Positions 20,051 through 28,341 of a stretch of DNA of 64,000 nt are shown piece by piece (position 1 is the stretch's first letter; every line of letters begins with the position of its first letter). The position numbers and the translations under genes are program-made. Under the pieces are notes generated by a model, which ran no database searches, was not told where the DNA came from, and was given only the letters and a program-made list of their open reading frames with translations. Origin of the DNA: Pantoea nemavictus (GTDB lineage: Bacteria > Pseudomonadota > Gammaproteobacteria > Enterobacterales > Enterobacteriaceae). Location of the stretch: assembly GCF_037479095.1 (NCBI RefSeq), contig NZ_JBBGZW010000002.1, positions 496,001-560,000 on the forward strand, written 5' to 3'.

Positions 20051-20230
20051 TTAAGTAAGAGGCCAAAAGTTTGAGTAAGGCACACATGTCTTTAACTGAG
20101 ACAATGGAAAGCGTCTTTTGAAAAACTTTCCGTTATCGACCCAACCACATAAAGCCATGCCATTTTCACATTCGAGCACAACCATTGTATTTCTTCTTTT
20201 TCGACGCCGAACAATTGTGCCCACTTCCAT
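20051..20230 (-). CDS. YodC-like (DUF2158-like) small protein
   Basis: 59 residues. EVGTIVRRRKRRNTMVVLE, CENGMALCGWVDNGKFFKR and FPLSQLKTC resemble the small YodC/DUF2158 family (G-x-x-V, M-x-V, C-x-W), whose function is unknown. The ATG shares its A with the TAA stop of the upstream TetR gene (TAATG), so translation is coupled. A longer frame starting at 20257 would overlap the TetR gene and is less likely. Confidence 0.55.
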   Translation of the reverse strand: MEVGTIVRRRKRRNTMVVLECENGMALCGWVDNGKFFKRRFPLSQLKTCVPYSNFWPLT

Positions 20231-20868
20231 TATGTTGATGCCTGTCTGGAGAGGCATTTTCCATCTTCATGTCTGTTTAAGAGCACCGTTCTGATAATAA
20301 ATTCATTACACCTATTGAGTTCGTCAATTTCGGGCTGAATTTTTCCGTAAACTCGCATGCCTTCCAGCATCATAAAAATGCTTATTGCCATTGTTCGTGG
20401 GCTTTCATCGGACCGAAAAAGCTGCTGCGTCTGACCTCTGCATAATATTTTTTCCAACTGATTGATTATTGAATTGAATTTATGATGAACCTTACTTTTT
20501 ATCTCTGAATCACCCGGTAGAAGTTCACTGGCCGCGGCAATGGTAAAACAACCTTTTTCTCCATCAGGAGAAGATGATAAAAGCGCTACAAATTCTAACG
20601 TTTCGCGCAAAGCCTTTTCTGGAGATAACTCCGCATCGCGTTCTGCTGCTCTGGAAACACCTTCATCCATGTATTGCTGTAAGGCCGCGAGATAGATTGT
20701 GCGTTTATCAGGGTAAAGCTTATAGATACTGGCACTTGCAAGACCTGAGGCTTTCATGAGGTCTGACATTGATGTTGCCCGATATCCTTTTTGCCAGAAG
20801 CATTCCAGCGCGGTATTGAGAAATGTTTCAGGGTCGAATTCTCGGGGTCTGCCCACAGATGCTTTCAT
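20230..20868 (-). CDS. TetR-family regulator
   Basis: 212 residues from ATG 20868 behind GGAGG; a longer frame exists but lacks this site. N-terminal HTH: GRPREFDPETFLNTALECFWQKGY, SMSDLMKASGLASASIYKLYPDKRTIY. The middle, CFTIAAASELL, is typical of the AcrR/NemR-like group that guards reductases and exporters. A perfect dyad lies 23 bases before the start. Its partner downstream is the YodC-like gene; upstream is a divergent acetyltransferase gene beyond a repeat copy. Confidence 0.82.
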   Translation of the reverse strand: MKASVGRPREFDPETFLNTALECFWQKGYRATSMSDLMKASGLASASIYKLYPDKRTIYLAALQQYMDEGVSRAAERDAELSPEKALRETLEFVALLSSSPDGEKGCFTIAAASELLPGDSEIKSKVHHKFNSIINQLEKILCRGQTQQLFRSDESPRTMAISIFMMLEGMRVYGKIQPEIDELNRCNEFIIRTVLLNRHEDGKCLSRQAST

Positions 20869-20891
20869 TAATCCTCCAGAAGTGAGAAATG

Positions 20892-20915
20892 ATTGTAGAT
20901 CGATCAATCTACAAT
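20892..20915. promoter_or_regulatory. TetR operator (perfect dyad)
   Basis: ATTGTAGAT and ATCTACAAT form perfect 9-bp arms around CGATCA, just upstream of the TetR gene start and so probably its own operator. Confidence 0.7.
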
Positions 20916-20978
20916 TAAAAGCACCTTCTCAGATTTACCTGACAAACTTGTCCAAGCTGCAAAGCTTGATGAGAATAT

Positions 20979-21042
20979 GTCCGCTTTTCGCTCATATCGG
21001 ACCTTGTGCCCAAGTCAGTCCGCTTTGTGCTCAAAAGTGGAC
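20979..21042 (+). repeat. dispersed dyad element, full two-hairpin unit
   Basis: Left half at 20979-21002 has GTCCGC / GCGGAC-like arms and loop TTTTCGCTCAT; right half at 21018-21042 has the GTGCT-type loop. Fifteen bases separate the halves. The upstream ATG of the acetyltransferase frame lies at its edge. Confidence 0.8.
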
Positions 21043-21063
21043 TCTAAACCAGAGGATACCCTT

Positions 21064-21486
21064 TTGTCTGATTACTATCAGCTTGTTGAAACTGTTCCGT
21101 CCGTAGAGGATTTTTGCCGCTTACGCATTATCTCAGGGTTGACGCCTCGTACCGCAGAGGGTGTCCGTCTGGGGCTGCCTAACAGCTGTTATGGTGTACA
21201 TATATGCTGGCAGAATACTGTCGTCGGCATGGGACGTATAGTGGGTGACGGCGCCATTAATATGGAAATTGTCGATGTAGCTGTTGATCCAGAGCATCAG
21301 GGAAGAGGGCTGGGCCGCAAGCTAATGGAAAGTTTGGCAAACTGGCTCGATAAAAATGCATGTGATGGTGCTTATGTAACTCTCATGGCTGATGTCCCGG
21401 AGTTGTACGAAAAATTTGGCTTTATGCGAGTCAGCCCTGTGAGTGAAGGCATGGCAAGGGTCTGGAAACGAACTAAAACTACATAA
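21064..21486 (+). CDS. GNAT-family N-acetyltransferase
   Basis: 140 residues from TTG 21064, nine bases after AGAGGA. The longer frame from ATG 20977 would put the first 22 residues inside the repeat element, so I prefer the TTG. The acetyl-CoA motif is VDVAVDPEHQGRGLGRKLMESL, followed by YVTLMADVPELYEKFGFMRV. A cytoplasmic acetyltransferase with unknown acceptor. The gene is bracketed by repeat copies at 20979-21042 and 21493-21552. Confidence 0.8.
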   Translation: MSDYYQLVETVPSVEDFCRLRIISGLTPRTAEGVRLGLPNSCYGVHICWQNTVVGMGRIVGDGAINMEIVDVAVDPEHQGRGLGRKLMESLANWLDKNACDGAYVTLMADVPELYEKFGFMRVSPVSEGMARVWKRTKTT

Positions 21487-21492
21487 GATAAT

Positions 21493-21552
21493 GTCTGCTT
21501 TTCGCGCATATGGGACCCTGTCTAGCAGCTGTCTGCTTTGTGCCAGTAGAGG
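21493..21552 (+). repeat. dispersed dyad element, decayed full unit
   Basis: GTCTGCTTTTCGCGCAT then GTCTGCTTTGTGCCAGTAG at the spacing of the full unit; the distal arms are degenerate. Confidence 0.65.
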
Positions 21553-21687
21553 AAAATGAGATGTCACCTCAGGTAATCGCACGGTAACTTTATAATTCTT
21601 TAAATTAATATCATTACCGTTATATCGTTGTTAATGCTATTAACCTGCTCTTTTCTATCTATAAGCTTACTAAATAAGGATTAAAAG

Positions 21688-21837
21688 ATGGTCTCGTTTC
21701 GCTTAATGACGCAAGAAGAGTACCCTGCTTATCTTGAATATTTTATTTCTGATTATGCAGATGAGATAGCGTCAAATTATCGGATGTCCAAAAGTGATTC
21801 GCTGGTGAGAGCCAGGCAGGAAATATCAGAATATTAA
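21688..21837 (+). pseudogene. GNAT acetyltransferase N-terminal stump
   Basis: Starts at an ATG after AAGGATTAAAAG and reads MVSFRLMTQEEYPAYLEYFI, then SDYADEIASNYRMSKSDSL and VRARQEISEY before a stop. This is the N-terminal part of a GNAT acetyltransferase family whose complete members are about 150-200 residues. The acetyl-CoA-binding half is missing, and the sequence beyond belongs to another gene fragment on the opposite strand. Confidence 0.6.
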
Positions 21838-21844
21838 ATAACAT

Positions 21845-21985
21845 ACTAAGTAATTTAAAACTATTTCCGCTAAGCCAATTTTCTTCCAGCCTGCGTAGTA
21901 TATTAAATCCTTCAGCCATGCTCTGCGTTCTTAGCTCAACAAACCCCGGGTTGCCCGGGGTGAGATTTACGAATTGGATATCCAT
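21845..21985 (-). pseudogene. second GNAT acetyltransferase N-terminal stump, opposite strand
   Basis: From ATG 21985 the minus strand reads MDIQFVNLTPGNPGFVELR then TQSMAEGFNILRRLEENWLSG, the start of a different GNAT family as I recall it. After NSF the similarity ends and the open frame runs through the antisense of the plus-strand stump. The exact end of homology is estimated. With the plus-strand stump it makes a tail-to-tail junction. Confidence 0.5.
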
Positions 21986-22259
21986 CAGTCATTCCAATGA
22001 TTTCAGTCTTCATATTCTGGACATGATTAACTGAAGGGTTTAGCGTGAGAGTCGTAATGCCCTTGCCTTTGTAACTATAAATGCCTGCTTCGTGCCAGGA
22101 TCGGACGTTGTCGGGAGCCTATCAGGCTAAATATTTCCAGCATCACGTTCCGGGATCCTCAACTTATGCACGAGTCAATTATTAAACATTCTCTTTTCCT
22201 TTTGCCACTAGCAGTGCAATGAATGCAGCGATGAAAACCAATGTCCTATTTGTCCCTCG
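21986..22259. other. intergenic region with a repeat remnant
   Basis: No supportable gene; contains the partial repeat copy at 22083-22106. Confidence 0.4.
22083..22106 (+). repeat. dispersed dyad element, right half (degenerate)
   Basis: GCCTGCTTCGTGCCAGGATC followed by GGAC; loop GTGCCA is conserved while the stem is weakened. Confidence 0.55.
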
Positions 22260-23156
22260 TTAATTAAAAGTGTTAGCCCTTTGAAGTGAGATTTTTTTCA
22301 TATCCGCTGAAGGTGGCAATCCAAAATATCTTGCGTATTCTCGGCTAAATTGAGTGTGGCTTTGATAGCCTACCGAAAGCGCGACATTCATAATATTTTC
22401 GCCGGAGGTGGCAAGCTTATATCGGGCCTGCATCAGGCGAATTTGTTTTTGGTATTGCATTGGGCTGAGGGCGGTAATAGCGCGGAAATGGCGATGAAAG
22501 GCGGATACGCTTAGTGCTGCCATTCCAGCCAGATCCTCTACCCGCAAAGATTGCGCATAATTCGTCTTAATCCAGTTAATTACCTTGTAGATACGTGCAA
22601 GATGGGTTTCAGGCGTAGCGATATCCCGTAACATCCAACCCATTGGTCCCTGCAGTACCCGAAAAAGAATTTCCCGTTCATACGCTGGTGCCAGAGCGGC
22701 TATTTCATCTGGCTTTCTGATAAGGCTAAGCATCCTTAACCAGGCATCCAGTAATTCCTGCGTTACTGGCGCTACCGAAAATCCTGAATGATAAAGATTA
22801 GCCGTGCTGGTTTTGGGAATACTATCCAATAGATCTGCAATAATTTCAGCTTTGGGCGTCAAACTGACGGCCAAATAAGGTGCATTGGTAACGTCATCAG
22901 GAAATACATTACCTACAGCGGGTAAGTCTACCGACATCACAAAGTAAGTTGCAGGATTATAGCGTAAGGTCCTGCCACCGACAGACATACTTTTTGAACC
23001 CGTCAAAATCAGGTTAATCATCGGCTCATAAACAGCAGAAAGTCTGTGCTCAGGAATTTCTCCCTGCACCATAGCCACCCGCGGTATTCCCGTTTCTGTC
23101 CGCTGATTTCCAGCTCCGGAAGCCAGCTCTCTTAGTTCGTGTAATTTATTTTCCAT
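22260..23156 (-). CDS. AraC-family regulator
   Basis: 298 residues from ATG 23156; an ATG at 23198 would add 14 residues and no start has an ideal ribosome site. The N-terminal half (RVAMVQGEIPEHRLSAVYEPMINLILTG, split here) is the AraC-type ligand domain of the PF06719 group. The C-terminal double HTH is VEDLAGMAALSVSAFHRHF and ENIMNVALSVGYQSHTQFSR. Divergent from an SDR-VOC-reductase operon, which it probably controls. The broken AraC gene at 37012-37445 is a close relative. Confidence 0.82.
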   Translation of the reverse strand: MENKLHELRELASGAGNQRTETGIPRVAMVQGEIPEHRLSAVYEPMINLILTGSKSMSVGGRTLRYNPATYFVMSVDLPAVGNVFPDDVTNAPYLAVSLTPKAEIIADLLDSIPKTSTANLYHSGFSVAPVTQELLDAWLRMLSLIRKPDEIAALAPAYEREILFRVLQGPMGWMLRDIATPETHLARIYKVINWIKTNYAQSLRVEDLAGMAALSVSAFHRHFRAITALSPMQYQKQIRLMQARYKLATSGENIMNVALSVGYQSHTQFSREYARYFGLPPSADMKKISLQRANTFN

Positions 23157-23291
23157 ACGCGATTGATAGCACGCCTCCGTATCCAGCAACAGCATAAAAG
23201 CAGAATCGGGCAACAATCGAAGAGGATCGCATACGCCAGCGCCCCTCATGATGCGTAACCTGTGAAGCGTATTCTTTAACTTACAGGAGCA

Positions 23292-24038
23292 ATGATGAAA
23301 TACGTTCTGATTACCGGCGGTAGCCGGGGAATAGGTGCCAGTACAGCGATAGAGTGTGCCCGACGTGGATTTGGCGTCATTCTGACCTGGAACAGCCAAG
23401 GTGAATCTGCACAATCTATTGTTGAACGCATCAAGGCTGAAGGCGGTAAAGCCATTGCGATGCAGCTGGATGTGGGTGATGTTGGAAGTTTTGATCTATT
23501 CCGCAGTTCACTTGAGCAGGCGATGAAAACCCAATGGAATGCATCTGGTCTGGATGGTCTCGTTAACAACGCCGGTTACGGACTGTTTAATCCGCTTGAT
23601 ACAGTCACTGAAGCGCAATTTGATGGCTTAATGAATGTGCATCTTAAAGGGCCATTCTTTTTAACTCAGAAGCTGCTGCCTTTACTGCGTAAAGATTCCA
23701 GTATTGTGAATATTACCAGCGCCACCACGCGCGTAGCCATCGCTGGCGTAGCCCCTTATGCGGCGTTCAAAGGTGGCCTTGAAGTCCTTACTCGCTATAT
23801 GGCTAAGGAGTTTGGTAGTCGTGGAATTAGGGTGAACGCGGTATCGCCCGGCCCCATCCGCACCGAGCTTGGCGGTGGACTTAATGATGAGCTTGAATCT
23901 CTGCTTGCTGCACAAACGGCGTTAGGACGCGTAGGTGAACCTCATGAAGTCGCGCGCGTGATTGCCTCACTATTAACGTCCGATGGTGGCTGGATCAGTG
24001 CACAGTCAATTGAAGTTGCGGGCGGCTTTCACGTCTGA
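23292..24038 (+). CDS. SDR-family oxidoreductase
   Basis: 248 residues. TGGSRGIG at 8-15, NNAG near 95, Ser near 141, catalytic pattern YAAFK near 156, and SIEVAGGFHV at the C-terminus. Start behind CAGGAGCA; the second of two adjacent ATGs is equally possible. First gene of a three-gene operon, 14 bases ahead of the VOC gene. Probably an NADP(H)-dependent carbonyl reductase; substrate not evident. Confidence 0.85.
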   Translation: MMKYVLITGGSRGIGASTAIECARRGFGVILTWNSQGESAQSIVERIKAEGGKAIAMQLDVGDVGSFDLFRSSLEQAMKTQWNASGLDGLVNNAGYGLFNPLDTVTEAQFDGLMNVHLKGPFFLTQKLLPLLRKDSSIVNITSATTRVAIAGVAPYAAFKGGLEVLTRYMAKEFGSRGIRVNAVSPGPIRTELGGGLNDELESLLAAQTALGRVGEPHEVARVIASLLTSDGGWISAQSIEVAGGFHV

Positions 24039-24052
24039 AAGAGGAACACACT

Positions 24053-24460
24053 ATGCTCGACCATATCTTTATTTCAGTCAGCGATCCTGAACGTTCCATC
24101 GCATTTTATGAGCGCGTTCTGCCTATTCTCGGCATCGTAAACCGTCATGATTATGACGGTAAACAGGGGCCTTCTGGGCACCCAGACCTGAAAGGCTTTG
24201 GTGCAAATGGCCGGATATTTTTTTGGCTCAGGCAGGGAGTCGTTTGCCCGGATGCTGTTCACGTAGGTTTCAATGCAGAATCGGAAAACATGGTCAACGA
24301 CGCCCATGCTGAAGCACTCGCTGCGGGGGCAACCGAAATTCACCCTCCCGGCACGCAACGGCATTATGACCCTCGTTATTACGCGTCACAGGTCAGGGAT
24401 CCCGATGGATATACCCTTGAATTTGTATACAAAAATTGGCAACAAGTTGGTCGAATATGA
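24053..24460 (+). CDS. VOC (glyoxalase/bleomycin-resistance fold) protein
   Basis: 135 residues: MLDHIFISVSDPERSIAFYE at the start and DPDGYTLEFVYK at the end give the duplicated beta-alpha-beta VOC fold. Middle motif RHYDPRYYASQVRDPDG is shared with the VOC protein at 36484-36876 (RNHYHSQYYAAYVLDPDG), so these are paralogues. The family covers glyoxalases, dioxygenases and binding proteins; which applies is unknown. Overlaps the next gene by four bases (ATGA). Confidence 0.8.
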   Translation: MLDHIFISVSDPERSIAFYERVLPILGIVNRHDYDGKQGPSGHPDLKGFGANGRIFFWLRQGVVCPDAVHVGFNAESENMVNDAHAEALAAGATEIHPPGTQRHYDPRYYASQVRDPDGYTLEFVYKNWQQVGRI

Positions 24461-25530
24461 AGACTTTGATGATTTATGGCGCAAGCGGTTATACCGGCAG
24501 CATGATTGTTCAACACGTATTAGCGTCCGGCATTTCGGTCATTATTGCGGGGCGTAATAAAGAGAAATTGGCCGCTATGGCCAATGACCTGAACTTACCT
24601 TTTAACGTTTTCACTCTGGAAGACCCGTCTGTTGTCGATCAGGCGCTTGCAGGTGTAACGGTACTGCTTAACTGCGCGGGCCCATTTTTGCACACGGCTG
24701 ACGTTCTGATAAAAGCAGCAGTACGCAATCAGGTGCATTACCTTGATATTGCCGCCGAACATGACAGCTATAGATTGGCTGAAGCCTATGATAGCGAAGC
24801 CAGCGCTGAGGGCGTTATGTTGCTTCCAGGATGCGGTGGAAGTGTTGCGATGCTGGGTTGCCTCGCCAGACATGCCGCAGATCGGGTTAAGTCACCCAGA
24901 AGCATCTCACTGGCCCTAAATGTGACAGGATCGATGTCACGAGGTTCAGCAGTAAGCGCGTTGGAGAATCTTTCGCCGGAATGTTTGGCCAGACTCAATG
25001 GGCAGCTCGTACCGACGGATCCTAAAGAACTGAGATCATTCGATTTTGGCAAAGGCGCACGTGAATGTTTTCCTGTAACCCTGCCAGATCTGATCACTGT
25101 CTGGAGAGCAACGGGTATCCCTGACATCGCTACGTTTGTACACGTTAGTGGGAATGGGTTCCCTCAGGGGGATTTATCCGCGATACCAGATGGTCCATCA
25201 GCCGAGGAGCGTGCAAGCAATCGCTATCAGGCTGCTGCCGAAGTCGTGGATGCTGAAGGAAAGAGAGTGAGAATGCTGCTAGACACTGTCAACGGTTACA
25301 GCTTTACTGCACTGGCTGCAACTGAGGCTGCAAGGAGAGTGTTGTCTGGACTCGCACGCCCAGGGTTCATTACGCCAGTAGAATTGTTTGGAAAAGGGTT
25401 CGCTGAAAGCATAGCTGACACCTCCATCACCGACGGCTGGAAAAATTTTCATAGTGAATGTGATAAACCCTGCTGCTTGTCTGAGGCAGAAAGAACGAAG
25501 GCATGCGCTGATGGAGATAAATGGCGATAG
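24457..25530 (+). CDS. saccharopine dehydrogenase-like NAD(P)-binding oxidoreductase
   Basis: 357 residues from ATG 24457. Rossmann motif MIYGASGYTGSMI at residues 5-17, IIAGRNKEKL, VTVLLNCAGPFLHTADVLI and LDIAAEHDSY follow the saccharopine dehydrogenase NADP-binding family, which includes trans-acting enoyl reductases. Third gene of the SDR-VOC operon. Its last 82 bases run antisense through the 3' end of the LysR gene at 25449. Physiological substrate unknown. Confidence 0.75.
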   Translation: MKTLMIYGASGYTGSMIVQHVLASGISVIIAGRNKEKLAAMANDLNLPFNVFTLEDPSVVDQALAGVTVLLNCAGPFLHTADVLIKAAVRNQVHYLDIAAEHDSYRLAEAYDSEASAEGVMLLPGCGGSVAMLGCLARHAADRVKSPRSISLALNVTGSMSRGSAVSALENLSPECLARLNGQLVPTDPKELRSFDFGKGARECFPVTLPDLITVWRATGIPDIATFVHVSGNGFPQGDLSAIPDGPSAEERASNRYQAAAEVVDAEGKRVRMLLDTVNGYSFTALAATEAARRVLSGLARPGFITPVELFGKGFAESIADTSITDGWKNFHSECDKPCCLSEAERTKACADGDKWR

Positions 25531-26369
25531 CCGATGACGAGATCAAATTCAATCTCAGCACCTGATAAGGGATGATAACTAATCTGGTCTCCTCGAAAGC
25601 CACTCATACTTTGAGGAACGACCGATACACCTCCTCCCACAGACACCAATGATAAGACTGCATGCATTCCATGTGCTTCCTGAGTAATCATCGGCACAAA
25701 GCCGGCATTGGCACAAAGTCGGATAACCTGCAGATGGAAGCTCCGTCCCTCAGGCATTGGCCACAAAATAAAGGGTTCACCTGCAAGATCGGCAAGCGTA
25801 AGGTCTGACCGCTTACTGAAAAGATGATCTTTTGGGATAGCCATACATAAACGATCACTGTCGAAATTGATCTGTTTGATGTCATCAGCCTTTTCAAAAG
25901 GGGGGATCAGTACAGCGATGTCTAATGTCCCGTCGCGTAGAGCAGCAATCTGTGCGGCGGTTGTTGCTTCTCGCAATTCAAGTCGTACCTTCGGATGGCT
26001 TGCCCTGAATTCACGAATAATATCGGGCAATCGGCCATAAAGTGCGCTTCCTACATAACCCACACGTAAAAAACCAGTTCGTCCTTCAGCCACATCTACC
26101 GTAGAAACAATGGTTTTTTCAGCCTGTCGCAGGGTTTCGCGTGCCTCAATGACAAAATTTTCTCCCGCAGGGGTCAGGCCAAGAACGCGATTACCACGCT
26201 CGATAAGAGTGACTCCGAGATCTTCCTCCAGTTTCTGTATGGCACTGGTCAGTGGAGGTTGCGACATATTCAGCCGTACAGCGGCCCGGTGAAAATGTAA
26301 CTCCTCCGCGACAGCAATGAATTGCTCCATTCTTCGTAAAGTGATCCGTGCCCGACTCTCTGTCGTCAT
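25449..26369 (-). CDS. LysR-family regulator
   Basis: 306 residues from ATG 26369; the frame extends 13 codons further up without better support. HTH: MEQFIAVAEELHFHRAAVRL, NMSQPPLTSAIQKLEEDLGV, ERGNRVLGLTPAG. The effector domain has LRVGYVGSALYGRLPDIIREF and a C-terminal GGGVSVVPQSM. This N-terminal pattern belongs to the CatR/BenM-like aromatic-sensing branch. Divergent from an SDR-lactonase pair that it probably controls; convergent and overlapping with the oxidoreductase gene. Confidence 0.82.
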   Translation of the reverse strand: MTTESRARITLRRMEQFIAVAEELHFHRAAVRLNMSQPPLTSAIQKLEEDLGVTLIERGNRVLGLTPAGENFVIEARETLRQAEKTIVSTVDVAEGRTGFLRVGYVGSALYGRLPDIIREFRASHPKVRLELREATTAAQIAALRDGTLDIAVLIPPFEKADDIKQINFDSDRLCMAIPKDHLFSKRSDLTLADLAGEPFILWPMPEGRSFHLQVIRLCANAGFVPMITQEAHGMHAVLSLVSVGGGVSVVPQSMSGFRGDQISYHPLSGAEIEFDLVIGYRHLSPSAHAFVLSASDKQQGLSHSL

Positions 26370-26512
26370 ATCCCGCCATACCTCTTGTTTTTGAATCAAT
26401 CTTGCCACGATACAATTAAAGTATTAACAGGTCATATAAATAGTATTTTATATATCAAAGTTATCACTCTATGTTGTTTTCTCAATCACTTAGTGAAAAC
26501 GGCGAGGGTGAC

Positions 26513-27379
26513 ATGGTTGATTTTAAAGGTCGGGTTGTGCTTATCACCGGTGCGGGTCGCGGATTGGGATTCGCGTATGCCCGTTGTATGGGTCAGCTTG
26601 GCGCGATGGTTTTGATTCAGGATATCGGTGCCAATTCTGATGGCGAGGGCGTCGACCCTAATATTGCAGAACTGGCGGCAGAGACACTTCGATTTGAAGG
26701 GCTGAATGTGCATGCGATCCAGGGGGAACTGACCACACGCGAGAGCTGCCACAATTTGTGCAGAGACGCCCTTCAAGTCGCGGGTCGGCTGGATGCATTA
26801 ATCCATAATGCGGGTTGGGTGGCTTACGAGAATATCGAGTCGATAGATGAAAGTTCTTTTGATCATATGATGGCCATTGCTGCCAAGGCACCTCTTTGGT
26901 TGGCACAGGCGGCCTGGCCTGCAATGAAAGCCGCTGGCTTTGGCCGCATCATTATGACGACTTCTTGCCGGGCGCTCTATCCGCAGTATGTTCATAATGG
27001 TCTTGCCTCCTACGCCGCAGCCAAGATGGCCGTAATCGGACTCACCAATGTCCTTACCAGTGAGGGCAAAAAAGATGGAATTATCGTCAATGCAATTTCT
27101 CCCGTTGCCCAGACACGTATGTGGGGGATAGAGGGGGAACCTGCTGAGCTCCACCCTTCGGAAGTGGCACCGGGAGTGGCCTATCTTGCCTCAGCAGAAT
27201 GCACCGATGGGGGATGGATACTTCGTGCCGCGAACGGGCAGTTTCACGCAACCAAAATGAGGGAGGCCGCAAATGTGGACTATCCGCGAAATCTTCGCGC
27301 CGTTAAGGCATCAACTGCTCAGGAGGTTGCAGAGAACTGGCAGTCGATCGCTATTCCTGATGTGGAACCGCGACAGTGA
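26513..27379 (+). CDS. SDR-family oxidoreductase (multifunctional-enzyme-like)
   Basis: 288 residues from ATG 26513 behind GAGGGTG; a frame from 26471 adds 14 residues without support. TGAGRGLG at 12-19, IQDIGANSDGEG, HNAG, Ser near 151 and YAAAK. The layout (GRGLG, DIGAN, GRIIMTTS, ASYAAAKMAVIGL) recalls the dehydrogenase part of peroxisomal hydroxyacyl-CoA type SDRs. It overlaps the lactonase gene (GTGA). Possibly oxidises a cyclic alcohol or hydroxyacyl compound. Confidence 0.78.
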   Translation: MVDFKGRVVLITGAGRGLGFAYARCMGQLGAMVLIQDIGANSDGEGVDPNIAELAAETLRFEGLNVHAIQGELTTRESCHNLCRDALQVAGRLDALIHNAGWVAYENIESIDESSFDHMMAIAAKAPLWLAQAAWPAMKAAGFGRIIMTTSCRALYPQYVHNGLASYAAAKMAVIGLTNVLTSEGKKDGIIVNAISPVAQTRMWGIEGEPAELHPSEVAPGVAYLASAECTDGGWILRAANGQFHATKMREAANVDYPRNLRAVKASTAQEVAENWQSIAIPDVEPRQ

Positions 27380-28224
27380 ATGGTATTTCGGTGGTATTTC
27401 CAGGCAAGGCTGTACTGGGAGAGTCACCCATCTGGAGCTGGTCAAGAGCCAGGCTTTTATGGGTTGATACACTTGGTGCTTCTCTCAATTATTTTGATCC
27501 CGTAACGGGCCGGAATGTGAAACATGCCATGCCCGGACCGCTGGGCTTTGTCGTGGAGAAAAATACGGGAGAGTTAATCATTGGCATAGGCTGCCATGTT
27601 GAGCTAATTGACAGAGCCGGTAAGAGACGAAGGATCGCCACTGCGCCACACGCACAGGAGGGCTTTCGCCTCAACGATGCGAGCCTGGACTCCTCAGGCC
27701 GCCTATGGGTTGGGCTGATAGATGAAGAATTGCAAGACGGTTCAGGCTATTTGTATCGCTTCGATCCAGACGGTAAGTGGCACACCGTCGATGCTGGTTT
27801 CACGCTTATCAATGGCATCAGCTGGAGTCTCGACTGCAAAACACTCTACGTCACTGATTCCCGACGTGGCGTAATTTACGGATATGATAACGATCCTGAC
27901 TCAGGCGAAGTCAGTCATCGAAGGGAAGTTGCCAGCATTAATCCCAAAAAAGGTAAGCCTGACGGACTGATCGTTGATCAGTACGGATTTCTCCTGAGTG
28001 TACTCTTTGATGGCGCTGCCATTGCGCGGATATCTCCGGAAGGAGAAATCGAGCGATGGATTAATCTCCCCGTGCAGCGACCGACAAGCTGTGCCTTTGC
28101 AGATAATGATCGTTATCTGTATATCACCTCAGCGCGACTAGGAATATCGGAAACGCTTTTAGAGAAGATGCCGTATTCAGGGGCTTTATTAAGGCTCGAC
28201 TATAAGCGTGCACTCGAAATTTGA
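27376..28224 (+). CDS. SMP-30/gluconolactonase-family lactonase
   Basis: 282 residues from GTG 27376, overlapping the SDR stop (GTGA). GESPIWS with metal ligand Glu16, FRLNDASLDSSGRLWVG, GFTLINGISWSLD and KPDGLIVDQYG supply the expected Glu, Asn and Asp ligands of this six-bladed propeller. The family hydrolyses sugar and other lactones with a divalent metal. Paired with the SDR upstream, a dehydrogenase-then-lactonase route is plausible. A repeat half follows 11 bases after the stop. Confidence 0.8.
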   Translation: MNGISVVFPGKAVLGESPIWSWSRARLLWVDTLGASLNYFDPVTGRNVKHAMPGPLGFVVEKNTGELIIGIGCHVELIDRAGKRRRIATAPHAQEGFRLNDASLDSSGRLWVGLIDEELQDGSGYLYRFDPDGKWHTVDAGFTLINGISWSLDCKTLYVTDSRRGVIYGYDNDPDSGEVSHRREVASINPKKGKPDGLIVDQYGFLLSVLFDGAAIARISPEGEIERWINLPVQRPTSCAFADNDRYLYITSARLGISETLLEKMPYSGALLRLDYKRALEI

Positions 28225-28234
28225 ACCTTTTGCA

Positions 28235-28258
28235 GACCGCCTAGTGCCAGAAGCGGAC
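28235..28258 (+). repeat. dispersed dyad element, right half
   Basis: GACCGCCTAGTGCCAGAAGC followed by GGAC; loop GTGCCA conserved. Confidence 0.65.
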
Positions 28259-28341
28259 GCTGCATGTGTTATGGCATCATAAGTGCCGTCAATTTCCGAA
28301 AAAAAAGCGGCTCGATGGTGGCTTAATCGCGGACGATGTAT

